Assembly: GCA_003524705.1 (NCBI GenBank)
Contig: DQGV01000306.1
Span: forward strand, 1 to 14,142
Direction of reading: 5' to 3'
Origin: Anaerolineae bacterium
GTDB lineage: Bacteria; Chloroflexota; Anaerolineae; Anaerolineales; Villigracilaceae
DNA length: 14,142 nt
Position 1 is the stretch's first letter, and each line of letters begins with the position of its first letter. This document shows, piece after piece, positions 1-7,037 of the stretch. The position numbers and the translations under genes are program-made. The notes under the pieces are model-generated. The model did no database searches. It was not told where the DNA came from and saw nothing but the letters and a program-made list of their open reading frames with translations.

Positions 1-420
1 ATGGATATGTTTAACATCGGCGGTTTGATTGATGCGTTGAAAACTTTTGATTTTGCAAAAGCAGTCATTGATGATGAAATGGCACAAATGATGAAGCGTA
101 TGAAACGTGGCATTTCATTTAATGATGATGATTTGGCTTTGGGTTTAATTAAAGAAATTGGTCCAGGCGGTTCTTTCATCACTGCTAAGCATACAATTAG
201 TAGAATGAAAACTGAAGCCGTGATGACGAAAATCGCAGACCGTGATGCTCGCACGATTTGGGAAAAGAAAGGCGCGACAGATACGCAAGCAAAAGCGATG
301 AAAAAAGCCAAAGATATTATGACGACAAACCCAACGCCTCTTCTCTCGCCTGAAGTTGATTCTGCTATTCGTGAAGCATTTCCTGGCTTGATAGCAGGTG
401 AGTTGTTGCCAATAGGTTAA
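1..420 (+). CDS. MttB-family corrinoid methyltransferase, C-terminal part (5' end outside window)
   Basis: The 139 visible residues match the C-terminal third of the trimethylamine/glycine-betaine methyltransferase (MttB, PF06253) superfamily. Recognisable blocks are a GGLIDA segment, the acidic 'VIDDEMAQMMKRMKRGI' helix, the 'EIGPGGSF' motif followed by 'KHTISRMKTEA', and the 'DRDAR..WEKKG' segment near the end. Family members run about 470-500 residues, so roughly 340 are missing and the ATG at base 1 is probably internal to the full gene. These enzymes move a methyl group from a quaternary or tertiary amine to a cobalamin-binding MtbC/MttC-type protein in the cytoplasm. No corrinoid protein gene is visible, and it may lie upstream. 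Bacterial members usually lack pyrrolysine; the region where it would sit is not visible, so substrate and type are open. The family call is firm. Confidence 0.85.
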   Translation: MDMFNIGGLIDALKTFDFAKAVIDDEMAQMMKRMKRGISFNDDDLALGLIKEIGPGGSFITAKHTISRMKTEAVMTKIADRDARTIWEKKGATDTQAKAMKKAKDIMTTNPTPLLSPEVDSAIREAFPGLIAGELLPIG

Positions 421-509
421 TGTGTCACCTTGAGCGTAGCGAAGGGTCTCTACTACAATGTTAGAGATTCTTTACCGTAAAGAGCAAGAACACGGCTCAG
501 AATGACACA
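421..509. repeat. Intergenic palindromic element with terminal inverted repeats
   Basis: The element starts directly after the methyltransferase stop codon. Its ends are imperfect inverted repeats: TGTGTCACCTTGAGC (421-435) against GCTCAGAATGACACA (495-509), 12 of 15 positions complementary. Inside are a perfect TCTCTA/TAGAGA pair (447-452, 462-467) and TCTTTAC-C-GTAAAGA (469-483). The TGTGTCAxxxTGAGC ends with a GCGAAGGGTCTC core resemble short dispersed palindromic repeats I have seen in Chloroflexota and other environmental genomes ('GTCATTCTGAGCGAAGCGAAGAATCTC'-like). This recall could not be checked here. The element fills nearly the whole gap before the DUF47 gene. It could be a MITE-like insertion, a REP-type element or a terminator. 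Confidence 0.55.
430..459 (+). promoter_or_regulatory. Possible promoter inside the palindromic element, for the DUF47-PiT unit
   Basis: TTGAGC (430-435) and TACAAT (454-459) are separated by 18 bp, which fits a sigma-70-type promoter reading toward the DUF47 gene. It is the only promoter-like pair in the 101-bp gap. The -35 match is only partial, and the pair lies inside a repeat element, so it could be fortuitous. Confidence 0.3.
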
Positions 510-521
510 AATAAGGATTTT

Positions 522-1142
522 ATGTTTCGTATATTTAAGAGAAAAGAAGATAAATTTCAAACATTAATTGAAGAACAAGCCTCGCTTGCTTTTGAGGGGA
601 TGAATTTGCTTGTCAAATATTTGGAGACGGCAGATGCCGAAGTGGCAGAACAATTATCCTTTAAAGAAAAAGAAGCGGATGAAGTTCGTCGAATCTTGAT
701 TGATGAATTGAATCGTACTTTCATCACGCCGTTTGACCGTGAAGATATTTTTTCATTGTCGCGTTCGATTGATGATGTCATTGATTATGCAGATACAACT
801 GTGGTTGAGATGGTGATTTTGAATGTTAAGTCCACGCCTTTTATGTTGAGAATTGCTTCTTTATTAAAAGATGCGGCATATGAAATTTGGCAAGGTGTAT
901 TGCGTTTGCCAAAAAATCCAAACGTAGCATTAGACCATGCGCAACGCGCGAAGGCTTTAGAAAATCGAGTCGAAGCAGTTTATCGTGAAGCAGTTGCGGA
1001 TTTGTTTAGTGGTCCAGAAGATGTTCATCATGTGGTTGAGATGTTAAAGATGCGAGAGGTGTATCGGCATTTATCTAATGCGGCAGACCGAGGCGATGAG
1101 GCGGCAAATATTATTGCAGATATAGTTGTAAAGAAAACATAA
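522..1142 (+). CDS. DUF47 / PhoU-like phosphate transport accessory protein
   Basis: This 206-residue, mostly helical, soluble protein matches the DUF47 (PhoU_div, PF01865) family, which is regularly encoded beside PiT phosphate permeases and is thought to control or assist them. Visible features are the N-terminal 'MFRIFKRKEDKF' basic segment, a 'KEKEADEVRRIL' helix, and the family's most typical block 'TPFDREDIFSLSRSIDDVIDYAD' (about residues 68-90). A second half ends with 'YRHLSNAADRGDEAANIIADIVVKK'; the two E/D-rich halves are those expected to bind metal in PhoU-like folds. Length is normal for the family. The start is supported by AAGGA (513-517) just upstream. The stop lies 4 bases before the permease start, so the two genes are almost certainly cotranscribed. 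Confidence 0.9.
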   Translation: MFRIFKRKEDKFQTLIEEQASLAFEGMNLLVKYLETADAEVAEQLSFKEKEADEVRRILIDELNRTFITPFDREDIFSLSRSIDDVIDYADTTVVEMVILNVKSTPFMLRIASLLKDAAYEIWQGVLRLPKNPNVALDHAQRAKALENRVEAVYREAVADLFSGPEDVHHVVEMLKMREVYRHLSNAADRGDEAANIIADIVVKKT

Positions 1143-1146
1143 CAAG

Positions 1147-2145
1147 ATGTTAATATCTGGTTCACTGCTGTTTGTTATTATTCTGTCCTTGATATTTAAT
1201 TTTATTAACGGAATGCGAGATGCAAGTAATATCGTTGCGACTGTAATTTCTTCACGGGCATTTAGTCCTCGCATGGCATTGAGTATGACTGCTATTGCCG
1301 AATTTTGTGGACCATTTTTATTTGGTGTAACGGTTGCAAAAACAATTGGTAATGATATTGTCACTTCAGAATTAATTTCATTGAACACATTGTCCGCAAG
1401 TTTAATCAGCGCCATTGTATGGAACTTAGTCACTTGGTTTTTTGGAATACCCAGCAGTTCGTCTCATGCTTTAATCGGCGGTTTGATTGGTTCTGCATTT
1501 GCATCTTCTGGTATGGATGCAATTAATCTTGCAGGTTTATGGAAAGTGTTATTGGCTTTGTTTGCTTTTCCATTGGCTGGATTTTTCATTGGCTTTTTAC
1601 TGTTGAAATTAATTTATTTTCTTGCACAGAATGCTTCCCCGAACATTAATAATTTTTTCAAACGTAGTCAATTGTTAACATCTATTGCTTTGGCATTGGG
1701 TCATGGAACGAATGATGCTCAAAAACCAATCGGTATTATTACATTAAGTTTAATGATTGGTGGCGTGTTAACAGAATTTTCGGTTCCATTTTGGGTGATT
1801 TTTGCTAGTGCTTTAACAATGGCATTGGGTGCTTCACTTGGTGGTTGGAGATTAATCCGCACCCTAGGTGGAAAGTTTTATAAGATTCGTCCTGTGCATA
1901 GTTTTGCTACTCAATTAACTTCTGGTTTTGCAATTTTAGCCGCATCTGTTTTAGGTTTGCCCATTAGTACATCACAAGTTGTCAGTTCTGCAATTGTGGG
2001 GGTAGGAGCATCAGAAAGAGTTAGCAAAGTACGATGGAGTGTAGCAGGTGATATCTTAACTGCTTGGTTGATTACAATTCCAGTAAGTGCCTTGGTTTCT
2101 GCTGGTATTTATTCATTGTTTGTTGTAGTTGGAGTAAGGCTTTAA
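1147..2145 (+). CDS. PiT-family inorganic phosphate permease
   Basis: This 332-residue, very hydrophobic protein belongs to the PiT family (PF01384), which imports metal-phosphate complexes with H+ or Na+. The internal duplication of the family is visible. The first signature is 'FNFINGMRDASNIVATVISSRAFSP' (near residues 17-41), keeping the Asp and Asn of the usual GxxDxxN motif. The second is 'LGHGTNDAQKPIGI' (about residues 182-195). A 'PSSSSHALIGGLIGSA' stretch and the late 'LPISTSQVVSSAIVGVG' stretch are the matched Ser-rich re-entrant segments of the two halves. Length suits the short bacterial PiT type. The ATG has no strong ribosome-binding site, and the 4-bp spacing after the DUF47 gene suggests translational coupling. 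It could equally carry sulfate in some relatives, but the DUF47 partner favours phosphate. Confidence 0.93.
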   Translation: MLISGSLLFVIILSLIFNFINGMRDASNIVATVISSRAFSPRMALSMTAIAEFCGPFLFGVTVAKTIGNDIVTSELISLNTLSASLISAIVWNLVTWFFGIPSSSSHALIGGLIGSAFASSGMDAINLAGLWKVLLALFAFPLAGFFIGFLLLKLIYFLAQNASPNINNFFKRSQLLTSIALALGHGTNDAQKPIGIITLSLMIGGVLTEFSVPFWVIFASALTMALGASLGGWRLIRTLGGKFYKIRPVHSFATQLTSGFAILAASVLGLPISTSQVVSSAIVGVGASERVSKVRWSVAGDILTAWLITIPVSALVSAGIYSLFVVVGVRL

Positions 2146-2164
2146 GTTAGTTGTCTGGTCATTC

Positions 2165-2199
2165 ATTCAAAGCCAAAATAAGTTGGTTTGACTTTGAAT
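2165..2199. promoter_or_regulatory. Inverted repeat overlapping the -35 element upstream of the ABC operon
   Basis: ATTCAAAG (2165-2172) pairs perfectly with CTTTGAAT (2192-2199), and CCAA (2173-2176) with TTGG (2183-2186). An alternative pairing joins TCAAA/CCAA with TTGG/TTTGA (2167-2176 with 2183-2191). The arms cover the -35 hexamer of the promoter below. No T-run follows, so it is a poor terminator for the PiT gene; an operator is as likely. Confidence 0.35.
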
Positions 2200-2216
2200 A
2201 TTGATAATGCTAAAAT
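2188..2216 (+). promoter_or_regulatory. Sigma-70-type promoter of the ABC transporter operon
   Basis: TTGACT (2188-2193) is followed after exactly 17 bp by TAAAAT (2211-2216). A TG one base before the -10 gives an extended -10 (TGCTAAAAT). Transcription would start near 2223, leaving a leader of about 90 bases before the binding-protein gene. Confidence 0.65.
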
Positions 2217-2217
2217 G

Positions 2218-2235
2218 TTAACAGTTTATTAACAG
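2218..2235. repeat. Two TTAACAG direct repeats at the presumed transcription start
   Basis: TTAACAG occurs at 2218-2224 and again at 2229-2235, start-to-start distance 11 bp, one helical turn. The pair begins two bases after the -10 hexamer, where a repressor site would block initiation. No specific regulator is recognised. Confidence 0.35.
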
Positions 2236-2315
2236 ATTGGAGGCATCAGGAAGAAACATAAAGTAAAGCTGTACGATTTTGTCAAATCCATTTAATTCAA
2301 AATAGGAGATAGAGA

Positions 2316-3476
2316 ATGCGTACTAAAAAATTTGCTTATCATTTGATTGCTCTTTTTGTCATAGCTGCTACAGTGCTTTCAGCATGTGGTGGCGGTGGTG
2401 GTGGAGCTACCAGTGACTTTGACTGGAGCACTGCAACTTCTGCTGAAGATGGCGGTGGTATGGATGCTTTGATTGCCGCCGCGCAAGCAGAAGGCATGGT
2501 CACAACCATTGCTTTGCCACATGACTGGTGCAATTATGGTGAAGTCATTGAAGCCTTCAAAGCCAAATATGGTCTCGAAGTCAATGAATTGAATCCAGAT
2601 GCTGGTTCTGCTGATGAAATTGAAGCCATTAAAGCCAACAAAGATAACAAGGGACCACAAGCGCCCGATGTGATTGATGTAGGTTTTTCATTTGGTGAAT
2701 CCTCCAAAGCCGAAAGCTTGATTACACCTTACAAAGTAGCCACTTGGGATTCTATCCCTGCTGATGCAAAAGATGCTGATGGTTACTGGTATGGTGACTA
2801 CTATGGTGTGTTGGCGTTCTTAGTGAACACTGATGTTCAACCAGATGTCCCACAAGATTGGGCTGATTTACTTGACCCGAAATATAACGGTCAAATTGCT
2901 CTCTCCGGTGACCCACGCGTTTCAAACCAAGCCATTCAATCTGTTTACGCCGCCGCACTTGCGAATGGTGGTTCATTGGATGATGCTCAACCTGGCTTAG
3001 ATTACTTCGCTCAATTAAACGCTGCTGGTAACTTGATTCCTTTGATTGCCAACAACGGTTTGGTCGCTACTGGTGAAATTCCAATCCGCATCACTTGGGA
3101 CTATAACGCCCTTGCCGCTATTGATACATTTGAAGGCAACCCGAACGCAACAGTTGTCATTCCTGCTACCGGTCGTTTCGCTGGTGTATATGTTCAAGCC
3201 ATTAGTGCTTATGCTCCACAACCAGCCGCCGCTCGTTTATGGCAAGAATTCTTATATTCAGATGAAGGCCAACTCCTCTGGATGAAAGGCTACTGCCACC
3301 CAATTCGTGAAGCTGACTTACGCGAACGTGGTGTTATTCCACAAGATTTGCTTGATAAATTGCCCGATGTTTCCGGTGCAGTATTCCCAAGCCTCCCACA
3401 ACTTAACACTGCCGCTGAGTTGATTACCACAAACTGGGATTCAGCTGTCGGTGCTGATGTTCAAGCCGCACCTTAA
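2316..3476 (+). CDS. ABC transporter substrate-binding lipoprotein (family 1 type)
   Basis: This 386-residue protein has a lipoprotein signal: basic MRTKK, a hydrophobic core, and the lipobox LSAC with Cys24 as the lipidated residue, followed directly by six glycines. It should be anchored outside the membrane and deliver substrate to the permeases encoded downstream. The body looks like a family-1 solute-binding protein of the iron/polyamine/phosphonate cluster: an early 'YGEVIEAFKAKYGLEV' helix-strand, 'NTDVQPDVPQDWADLLDPKYNGQIAL' (about 171-196), and the C-terminal 'PAAARLWQEFLYSDEGQLLWMKGY' region. Aromatics W158, Y159, Y162, Y163, W261 and Y263 are candidates for the pocket. C72 and C327 are its only cysteines besides the lipidated one and could pair. 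AGGAGA (2304-2309) supports the start. The substrate is not determinable; polyamine, ferric ion, phosphonate or sugar phosphate are all possible for this family. Confidence 0.88.
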   Translation: MRTKKFAYHLIALFVIAATVLSACGGGGGGATSDFDWSTATSAEDGGGMDALIAAAQAEGMVTTIALPHDWCNYGEVIEAFKAKYGLEVNELNPDAGSADEIEAIKANKDNKGPQAPDVIDVGFSFGESSKAESLITPYKVATWDSIPADAKDADGYWYGDYYGVLAFLVNTDVQPDVPQDWADLLDPKYNGQIALSGDPRVSNQAIQSVYAAALANGGSLDDAQPGLDYFAQLNAAGNLIPLIANNGLVATGEIPIRITWDYNALAAIDTFEGNPNATVVIPATGRFAGVYVQAISAYAPQPAAARLWQEFLYSDEGQLLWMKGYCHPIREADLRERGVIPQDLLDKLPDVSGAVFPSLPQLNTAAELITTNWDSAVGADVQAAP

Positions 3477-3498
3477 TTAATAAGTTTTGATGTATGAT

Positions 3499-3530
3499 AG
3501 TGAGACCCTGCTATATAGCAGGGTCTCACT
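3499..3530. promoter_or_regulatory. 32-bp perfect palindrome between binding-protein and permease genes
   Basis: AGTGAGACCCTGCTAT (3499-3514) is followed immediately by its exact reverse complement (3515-3530). In RNA this gives a very strong hairpin 22 bases after the binding-protein stop. It is followed by TCAAAAGAG rather than a T-run, so full intrinsic termination is unlikely. The usual role of such hairpins in importer operons is to protect the 3' end of the abundant binding-protein message and lower downstream permease expression; applying that here is inference. Confidence 0.75.
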
Positions 3531-3561
3531 TCAAAAGAGTTTGGCTAAGGATATTAAGACT

Positions 3562-4449
3562 ATGGCACAAACAACAGTTCCCCTTAAGAAAACCCCCGCA
3601 CCAACAAATTGGAAAACATGGCTAGGTGTTGCTCCATTTTTTCTCTTTGCAATTCTTTTCCTTTTTCTACCTTCCATGCGATTAATTACTGCAAGTTTTT
3701 CATCGCCAGAAGGTAACTTTACCCTTGATAACATTCGACAACTGTTTACAGTGCCCTTGATTGTAAATGCCTACAAGTTAAGCATACAAATCAGTGCTAT
3801 CACTGCTTTGGGCGGTGGCATTTTAGGTTTTTTACTTGCCTATTCTGTAACAGTTGGTGGTTTACCCAAATCGCTCCGTCCAATCTTAATGACATTCTCC
3901 GGCGTCGCCTCAAATTTTGCAGGTGTTCCTTTAGCCTTTGCATTTGTAGCAACCATTGGTCGTCAGGGATTTATCACTCATATCTTAAGAGATTATCTTG
4001 GCGTTGATGTATACAGCGCTGGTTTTAACTTATATAGTTTTGCAGGGTTAAGCCTTGTTTATATGTACTTTCAATTTCCATTAATGGTACTGATTATGGC
4101 ACCCGCATTAGATGGCTTGAAGCGTGAATGGCGCGAAGCCGCAGAAAACTTAGGCGCAAGTTCAACTCAATATTGGCTCAAAGTCGCCTTACCTGTTTTA
4201 TTACCTTCCATTCTCGGCGCAATGATTTTATTGTTTGGCAACGCCTTTGGTGCTTATGCAACCGCATACGCTCTCACGGGAGGAAGAATTGGCATCGTCA
4301 CGATTCAGATTGGCGCACAGATTCGAGGCGATGTTCTTTATAATCCTGGTTTAGGGTATGCAATGGCTGTCGGTATGGTTATCATCATGGCAATTTCATT
4401 AGCAGGTTATTCATGGCTTCAAGCAAAAACTGAAAGGTGGTTGAGATGA
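3562..4449 (+). CDS. ABC importer permease, first of two (PotB/FbpB-like)
   Basis: A 295-residue integral membrane protein with about six membrane segments, the first near residues 21-44. The BPD-type permease EAA loop is clear at about residues 192-211: 'EAAENLGASSTQYWLKVALP', which docks with the ATPase. It is one half of the transmembrane channel, paired with the next gene. The ATG at 3562 is preferred because AAGGA (3547-3551) lies 10 bases upstream and the protein then starts just ahead of its first membrane segment. A longer reading frame opens at a TTG at 3487, but it would run through the 32-bp hairpin and add 25 residues unlike this family's N-termini. Its stop overlaps the next start as ATGA (4446-4449). 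Confidence 0.9.
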   Translation: MAQTTVPLKKTPAPTNWKTWLGVAPFFLFAILFLFLPSMRLITASFSSPEGNFTLDNIRQLFTVPLIVNAYKLSIQISAITALGGGILGFLLAYSVTVGGLPKSLRPILMTFSGVASNFAGVPLAFAFVATIGRQGFITHILRDYLGVDVYSAGFNLYSFAGLSLVYMYFQFPLMVLIMAPALDGLKREWREAAENLGASSTQYWLKVALPVLLPSILGAMILLFGNAFGAYATAYALTGGRIGIVTIQIGAQIRGDVLYNPGLGYAMAVGMVIIMAISLAGYSWLQAKTERWLR

Positions 4450-5276
4450 AATTTATTTCACGCCTACGCAAATTTCCATTTATGGCATGGCTTTGGTTTC
4501 TTATTGGTGCCTTATATTTTGTGCTACCTTTATTTGCTACATTTGAATTTTCATTAAGTTGGGACCCAGCCGAACCATTCAAAGCATATCAAAGAGCATT
4601 TGAAGATATCCGCTTTTGGAGAAGTTTTATTGCCTCGAATGTATTTGCAGTGATAACAATCATTGCCTGTATCATTTTGGTAGTACCGACAGCATATTGG
4701 ATTCGACTACGTTTGCCACAAGCCCGTCGCATTGTTGAATTCATTACACTTATGCCGTTTGTTGTGCCAGCCATTATTTTGGTGTTTGGTTTAATTCGTG
4801 TTTACAGCCAGCCAGTCACAATTCCGTTTACAGAAATTGTCTTAATGCAACCTTTCACCCAATTTAAAGCAGGTACAAATATTCTTATCGTTGCGGGGTA
4901 TATGGTATTGGCAATGCCTTACATGTATCGCTCGGTGGATACTGGTATGCGAACAGTGGATATCCTTACATTGACAGAAGCGGCTCAAAGCCTCGGGGCA
5001 AGTTGGTTCGTGATTATCACCAGAGTCATACTCCCAAACATTCGCTCCGCGTTATTGAGCGGTGCATTGCTCACCTTTGCTATTGTTGTAGGTGAAGTGA
5101 TTTTGGCTTCTTTCCTTGGTGTGAATGCATTTGGTCCATATCTCTTTTTACTGGGTCAGCATCGTGCTTATGAACCAGCCGCACTTTCTTTTGTTAGCTT
5201 CCTGCTTACATGGATTGCTATGGGTGTGATTCAACTCGTCACCGGCGGACAAAACCAAACCGCAGGCGGACATTAA
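4446..5276 (+). CDS. ABC importer permease, second of two (PotC-like)
   Basis: A 276-residue membrane protein with about six membrane segments. The EAA loop is 'EAAQSLGASWFVIITRVILP' at about residues 178-197. Together with the preceding permease it forms a heterodimeric channel of the polyamine/iron/phosphonate importer type. The ATG overlaps the previous stop (ATGA), with AAAGGTGG (4433-4440) as ribosome-binding site inside the upstream gene, which points to translational coupling and a matched dose of the two permeases. A GTG at 4437 in the same frame would lie within that ribosome-binding site and is less likely. The product ends in a short hydrophilic tail, 'GGQNQTAGGH'. Confidence 0.9.
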   Translation: MKFISRLRKFPFMAWLWFLIGALYFVLPLFATFEFSLSWDPAEPFKAYQRAFEDIRFWRSFIASNVFAVITIIACIILVVPTAYWIRLRLPQARRIVEFITLMPFVVPAIILVFGLIRVYSQPVTIPFTEIVLMQPFTQFKAGTNILIVAGYMVLAMPYMYRSVDTGMRTVDILTLTEAAQSLGASWFVIITRVILPNIRSALLSGALLTFAIVVGEVILASFLGVNAFGPYLFLLGQHRAYEPAALSFVSFLLTWIAMGVIQLVTGGQNQTAGGH

Positions 5277-5297
5277 GATTACGTGGAGAAACTTTCG

Positions 5298-6359
5298 ATG
5301 TCTTATTTATCTCTTTCCAATGTTACAAAACAATTTGGCGATACAACGGTTGTAGATAACTTCAACCTTGAAATTGCCAAAGGCGAGTTCGTCTCTTTCC
5401 TTGGTCCATCAGGTTGTGGAAAAACCACCACTTTGAGAATGGTAGCAGGCTTTGAAACACCTTCTTCTGGCAACATCTTGCTTAATGGTGTTGATATTAC
5501 ACATAATGCACCAAACCAACGCAACGTCGGTATGATTTTTCAATCTTATGCTTTGTTTCCCAATATGACCGTTGCCCAAAATATAGGATTCGGTTTGAAG
5601 GTCCGTAAAGAAGCGGATGACGTTGTTAAACAACGTGTATCTGAAATGATAAGCCTCATCCACTTAGAAGCCCACGCGAACAAATATCCCTATCAACTTT
5701 CTGGTGGTCAGCAACAACGAGTTTCATTGGCACGTGCGCTTGCCATTCGTCCACAAGTATTGTTATTAGATGAACCGCTCTCTGCTCTCGATGCGAAAAT
5801 CCGCGTTTCGTTACGCTCTGAAATTCGTTCCATTCAAAAGACCTTAGGAATTACGGCAATATTCGTTACACACGACCAAGAGGAAGCTTTATCTATCTCT
5901 GACAGAGTCGTTGTAATGAATGCCGGTGAAATTGAACAAGTAGGGACCCCATTTGAAATTTATAACTTCCCCAAAACACGGTTTGTTGCAAATTTTGTTG
6001 GTTCATTGAATACAGCCAAAGCAGAAATTCTTGACCCAGCAAGCGGGCTTTTAAATATGGACGGTGTTAAATTTCAAACAGAAGATGGTACACAGAACAA
6101 GAAAAAAGGGGATACAGTCACTTTTGCAATTCGCCCCGAACGTTTCAGTTTTGTATCTGAAGGCAAAAAAGAAAATGTTGTTGAAGGAAAAGTAGTGAAC
6201 ATTACTTTCTTAGGTTCAGTAGTACGGATTCAACTCCAAATTGGAAAAACGAATTTCAATATGGATACATTTAATCGCCCTTCGCTTGAATTGCCGAAAA
6301 TTGGAGATAGTTGCCAAGTCTCTTGTTCTAAAAAAGCAGTTCTGATTTTAGAAGACTAA
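5298..6359 (+). CDS. ABC importer ATPase (PotA/FbpC-like, with TOBE-type C-terminal domain)
   Basis: A 353-residue cytoplasmic ATPase with all catalytic motifs intact: Walker A GPSGCGKT (36-43), Q-loop Gln82, signature LSGGQQQR (134-141), Walker B VLLLDEP (154-160), D-loop SALD (162-165), and switch His192 in 'FVTHDQEEAL'. The C-terminal hundred residues ('FAIRPERFSF' onward) fit the TOBE_2 domain that binds substrate or regulates in PotA/FbpC/MalK-type proteins. It powers the importer formed with the three preceding gene products. The start at ATG 5298 is preferred, as GGAGAA (5285-5290) sits 7 bases before it; an in-frame GTG at 5283 is too close to that site. The gap after the second permease is 21 bp. 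The sequence alone does not fix the substrate. Confidence 0.93.
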   Translation: MSYLSLSNVTKQFGDTTVVDNFNLEIAKGEFVSFLGPSGCGKTTTLRMVAGFETPSSGNILLNGVDITHNAPNQRNVGMIFQSYALFPNMTVAQNIGFGLKVRKEADDVVKQRVSEMISLIHLEAHANKYPYQLSGGQQQRVSLARALAIRPQVLLLDEPLSALDAKIRVSLRSEIRSIQKTLGITAIFVTHDQEEALSISDRVVVMNAGEIEQVGTPFEIYNFPKTRFVANFVGSLNTAKAEILDPASGLLNMDGVKFQTEDGTQNKKKGDTVTFAIRPERFSFVSEGKKENVVEGKVVNITFLGSVVRIQLQIGKTNFNMDTFNRPSLELPKIGDSCQVSCSKKAVLILED

Positions 6360-6360
6360 C

Positions 6361-6395
6361 AAAAAATCGGAAGTCTCACAGACTTCCGATTTTTT
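6361..6395. terminator. Bidirectional intrinsic terminator between ABC operon and DJ-1 gene
   Basis: A 16-bp perfect inverted repeat, AAAAAATCGGAAGTCT (6361-6376) with its complement at 6380-6395, has a CAC loop and A/T flanks on both sides. On the plus strand it ends in T(7) and terminates the ABC operon. Read from the other strand it ends the DJ-1 gene, whose stop is 4 bases away. Confidence 0.92.
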
Positions 6396-6398
6396 TAT

Positions 6399-6923
6399 TT
6401 AACCTTCGACTTGTGCTTTCACCAACTCACGATTGAAATCTGGAATATCCGCCACGACCCTACCCCAAACTTGGTTGCCTTCACGAAAAGCCGCTTCATC
6501 CGCCCACACCCCGCCAACGTTTTCAAGGTCATCTTTGATTCCGGTTGAACCCGTCACACGTTGACCTTTTTTGATAATACCCGCTGAAATCGCAGTCGAA
6601 CCACCATGACAAATAATGCCGACGATTTTATTTGCATCATTCATTTCTTTGACAAGTTTTTTAACGACATCATATCTGCGTAATTTATCTGGCGCAAAAC
6701 CACCGGGGATAATCAAGGCAAAAAGTTCGCTGGCTTTTAAATCTTCAATTTTTGTATCAGGCGTAATCACCAAACCATTTTTTCCCTTCACAGGTTTCAA
6801 ATCTAAGCCTGCACTCAAAACTTTTGCACCTTCTTCTTGTAAGCGCATCACTGGAACATAATATTCCAAATCCTCTACACCTTCAGCGATTAATGTGGCG
6901 ATGATTTTGTTTTGTAGTTTCAT
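6399..6923 (-). CDS. DJ-1/PfpI superfamily protein
   Basis: This 174-residue protein shows the DJ-1/PfpI fold landmarks: an N-terminal strand leading to 'AEGVEDLEYYVPVMRLQEEG', the 'LIIPGGFAPDKLR' loop (about 70-82), and the nucleophile elbow 'GIICHGGST' with Cys105 followed by His106. Glu17 aligns with the acidic residue that supports the cysteine in PfpI. This Cys-His-Glu set is the PfpI (peptidase C56) type, whose members are reported as proteases, glyoxalases or protein-repair hydrolases; the sequence does not choose among these. It is a small cytoplasmic protein with no signal peptide. The ATG at 6923 has GGAGAA 5-10 bases before it (6928-6933 on the plus strand). An earlier in-frame ATG at 6959 adds only a charged 12-residue extension and would lie upstream of the proposed promoter -10. 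Confidence 0.88.
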   Translation of the reverse strand: MKLQNKIIATLIAEGVEDLEYYVPVMRLQEEGAKVLSAGLDLKPVKGKNGLVITPDTKIEDLKASELFALIIPGGFAPDKLRRYDVVKKLVKEMNDANKIVGIICHGGSTAISAGIIKKGQRVTGSTGIKDDLENVGGVWADEAAFREGNQVWGRVVADIPDFNRELVKAQVEG

Positions 6924-6942
6924 AAGTTTCTCCAATTTGAGT

Positions 6943-6948
6943 ATTTTA
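6943..6948 (-). promoter_or_regulatory. Possible extended -10 of the DJ-1 gene promoter
   Basis: On the minus strand the sequence reads TGATAAAAT, with the -10 hexamer TAAAAT at 6948-6943, about 20 bases before the preferred start codon. No convincing -35 hexamer is present at the usual distance. The TG dinucleotide gives the same extended form as the promoter at 2208-2216. Confidence 0.3.
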
Positions 6949-7037
6949 TCATTCAGCAAGGTATCTCGCTTATAAAAAATTGTTCAACCCCTTCACAGAC
7001 AGTTTTGCAAACTTTTCATTTCTGTCATTTATAGCCG

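Noticed and set aside
1071..1433. 120-codon minus-strand open frame over the DUF47/PiT junction
   Set aside because: It overlaps two well-supported genes on the other strand and resembles nothing known.
2215..2232. Short leader peptide (5 codons) near the ABC operon promoter
   Set aside because: It starts within the -10 element, before the expected transcript start, and has no ribosome-binding site.
3487..3561. N-terminal extension of the first permease from a TTG codon
   Set aside because: It would translate through the 32-bp palindrome, lacks a ribosome-binding site and adds residues unlike family N-termini; ATG 3562 has AAGGA upstream.
6361..6395. Possible attachment site or insertion boundary from the perfect inverted repeat
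   Set aside because: Its position between two convergent stop codons with A and T runs on both sides is fully explained as a bidirectional terminator.
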